Assembly: GCA_023450775.1 (NCBI GenBank)
Contig: JAEXGP010000212.1
Coordinates: 1-5,798, forward strand
Length of the DNA: 5,798 nucleotides
Direction of reading: 5' to 3'
Origin: Actinomycetes bacterium
GTDB lineage: Bacteria > Actinomycetota > Acidimicrobiia > Acidimicrobiales > Microtrichaceae
The notes under the pieces were generated by a model, which was not told the origin of the DNA, searched no databases, and saw only the letters and a list, made by a program, of their open reading frames with translations. Every line of letters starts with the position of its first letter. Positions within the stretch are counted from its first letter, which is position 1. The translations under genes and the position numbers were made by a program. Shown one piece after another: positions 5,502 to 5,798 of this stretch.

Positions 5502-5798
5502 TCAGATCCTGTCCGCCGGTCGCAGCGGCAGGCCGAGCGCCAGGCGCCCGGCGAGCTCGGTGGTGCGGTCCCAGTCGAACACGACGTGACCCTTGAGCAC
5601 CTCGACGTCGCGCTGCAGGCGCTGGAGCGGCGCGTCGTTGCGGTACACGCTGGCTCCGGCCCCCGCGCACACGTCGCCGATGACGGCCACCGAGCGCCGG
5701 ACCGCGTCGGCCGCGGCCAGCCGCACGGCCATGCGCACCTGCAGGCCCCGCTCCCCGTCGATCCCGCCCCCGCCGGGGCCGCCGAATGCGTCCTCGAG
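5502..5798 (-). CDS. Acyl-CoA-dehydrogenase-fold flavoprotein, C-terminal part (cut by right edge)
   Basis: The last 98 residues of a protein whose start lies beyond the right edge; the frame is open up to base 5798. A GTG at 5738 is an internal codon, not a start. The helical segment with APLQRLQRD about 40 residues before the C-terminus, then a conserved-looking His, then LAGRLALGLP, fits the C-terminal domain of the acyl-CoA dehydrogenase type 2 group (Pfam PF08028). That group contains flavin-dependent monooxygenases such as HsaA and 4-hydroxyphenylacetate hydroxylase oxygenase components, besides dehydrogenases. An unusual glycine-rich loop (FGGPGGGGIDG) sits at the cut end. Monooxygenase versus dehydrogenase cannot be decided without the missing N-terminal part. 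TetR2 follows after one base, so they are likely co-transcribed. Confidence 0.75.
   Translation of the reverse strand, partial: LEDAFGGPGGGGIDGERGLQVRMAVRLAAADAVRRSVAVIGDVCAGAGASVYRNDAPLQRLQRDVEVLKGHVVFDWDRTTELAGRLALGLPLRPADRI

Noticed and set aside
4511..5596. Plus-strand open frame opposite the VOC and TetR2 genes
   Set aside because: Composition typical of a high-GC antisense shadow, and it spans the intergenic gap and two real genes.
1..5798. RNA genes, CRISPR arrays, insertion sequences or transposase remnants
   Set aside because: The window is filled by tightly packed protein genes; no cloverleaf, repeat-spacer pattern or terminal inverted repeat was seen on reading both strands.

Overview
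This window is a gene-dense, very GC-rich stretch in which every recognisable gene reads on the minus strand. Eight genes are visible. Two are cut by the window edges, and all are separated by 43 bp or less or overlap. Base composition, GTG starts, strong purine Shine-Dalgarno sites and the gene content point to Actinomycetota. The genus cannot be fixed from the sequence. A Mycobacterium relative or a more distant actinobacterium such as an acidimicrobial lineage would both fit.

In transcription order (right to left) the layout is as follows. (1) The C-terminal end of an acyl-CoA-dehydrogenase-fold flavoprotein (5502 to the right edge). (2) TetR-family regulator 2 (4925-5500, 1 bp gap). (3) A VOC/glyoxalase-fold protein with a long C-terminal extension (4186-4881, 43 bp gap). 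(4) A large alpha/beta hydrolase (3008-4189, 4 bp GTGA overlap). (5) TetR-family regulator 1 (2424-2996, 11 bp gap, with a nested palindrome over its start). (6) A CYP123-like cytochrome P450 (1161-2402, 21 bp gap). (7) A short-chain dehydrogenase/reductase (307-1161, 1 bp TGATG overlap). (8) The N-terminal 103 residues of a CYP51 sterol 14-alpha-demethylase (left edge to 310, 4 bp ATGA overlap).

The left half (TetR - CYP123 - SDR - CYP51) has, as I recall it, the same order and orientation as Mycobacterium tuberculosis Rv0767c - Rv0766c (CYP123) - Rv0765c - Rv0764c (CYP51). The SDR N-terminus and many CYP123 segments look very close to those proteins. This is therefore a conserved sterol-type P450 block. 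The ferredoxin that follows CYP51 in M. tuberculosis would lie beyond the left edge.

The right half is different from the M. tuberculosis neighbourhood. It carries a flavoprotein, a VOC protein and an alpha/beta hydrolase, the same three protein folds as HsaA, HsaC and HsaD of steroid ring degradation. Whether they form a comparable oxidation, ring-cleavage and hydrolysis route is inference. No RNA genes, insertion sequences, CRISPR arrays or convincing terminators were seen, and no gene-free stretch exceeds 43 bp. I found no clearly novel system. The points most worth a second look are the joining of the two modules, the palindrome over the TetR1 start, the atypical hydrolase and the VOC extension.
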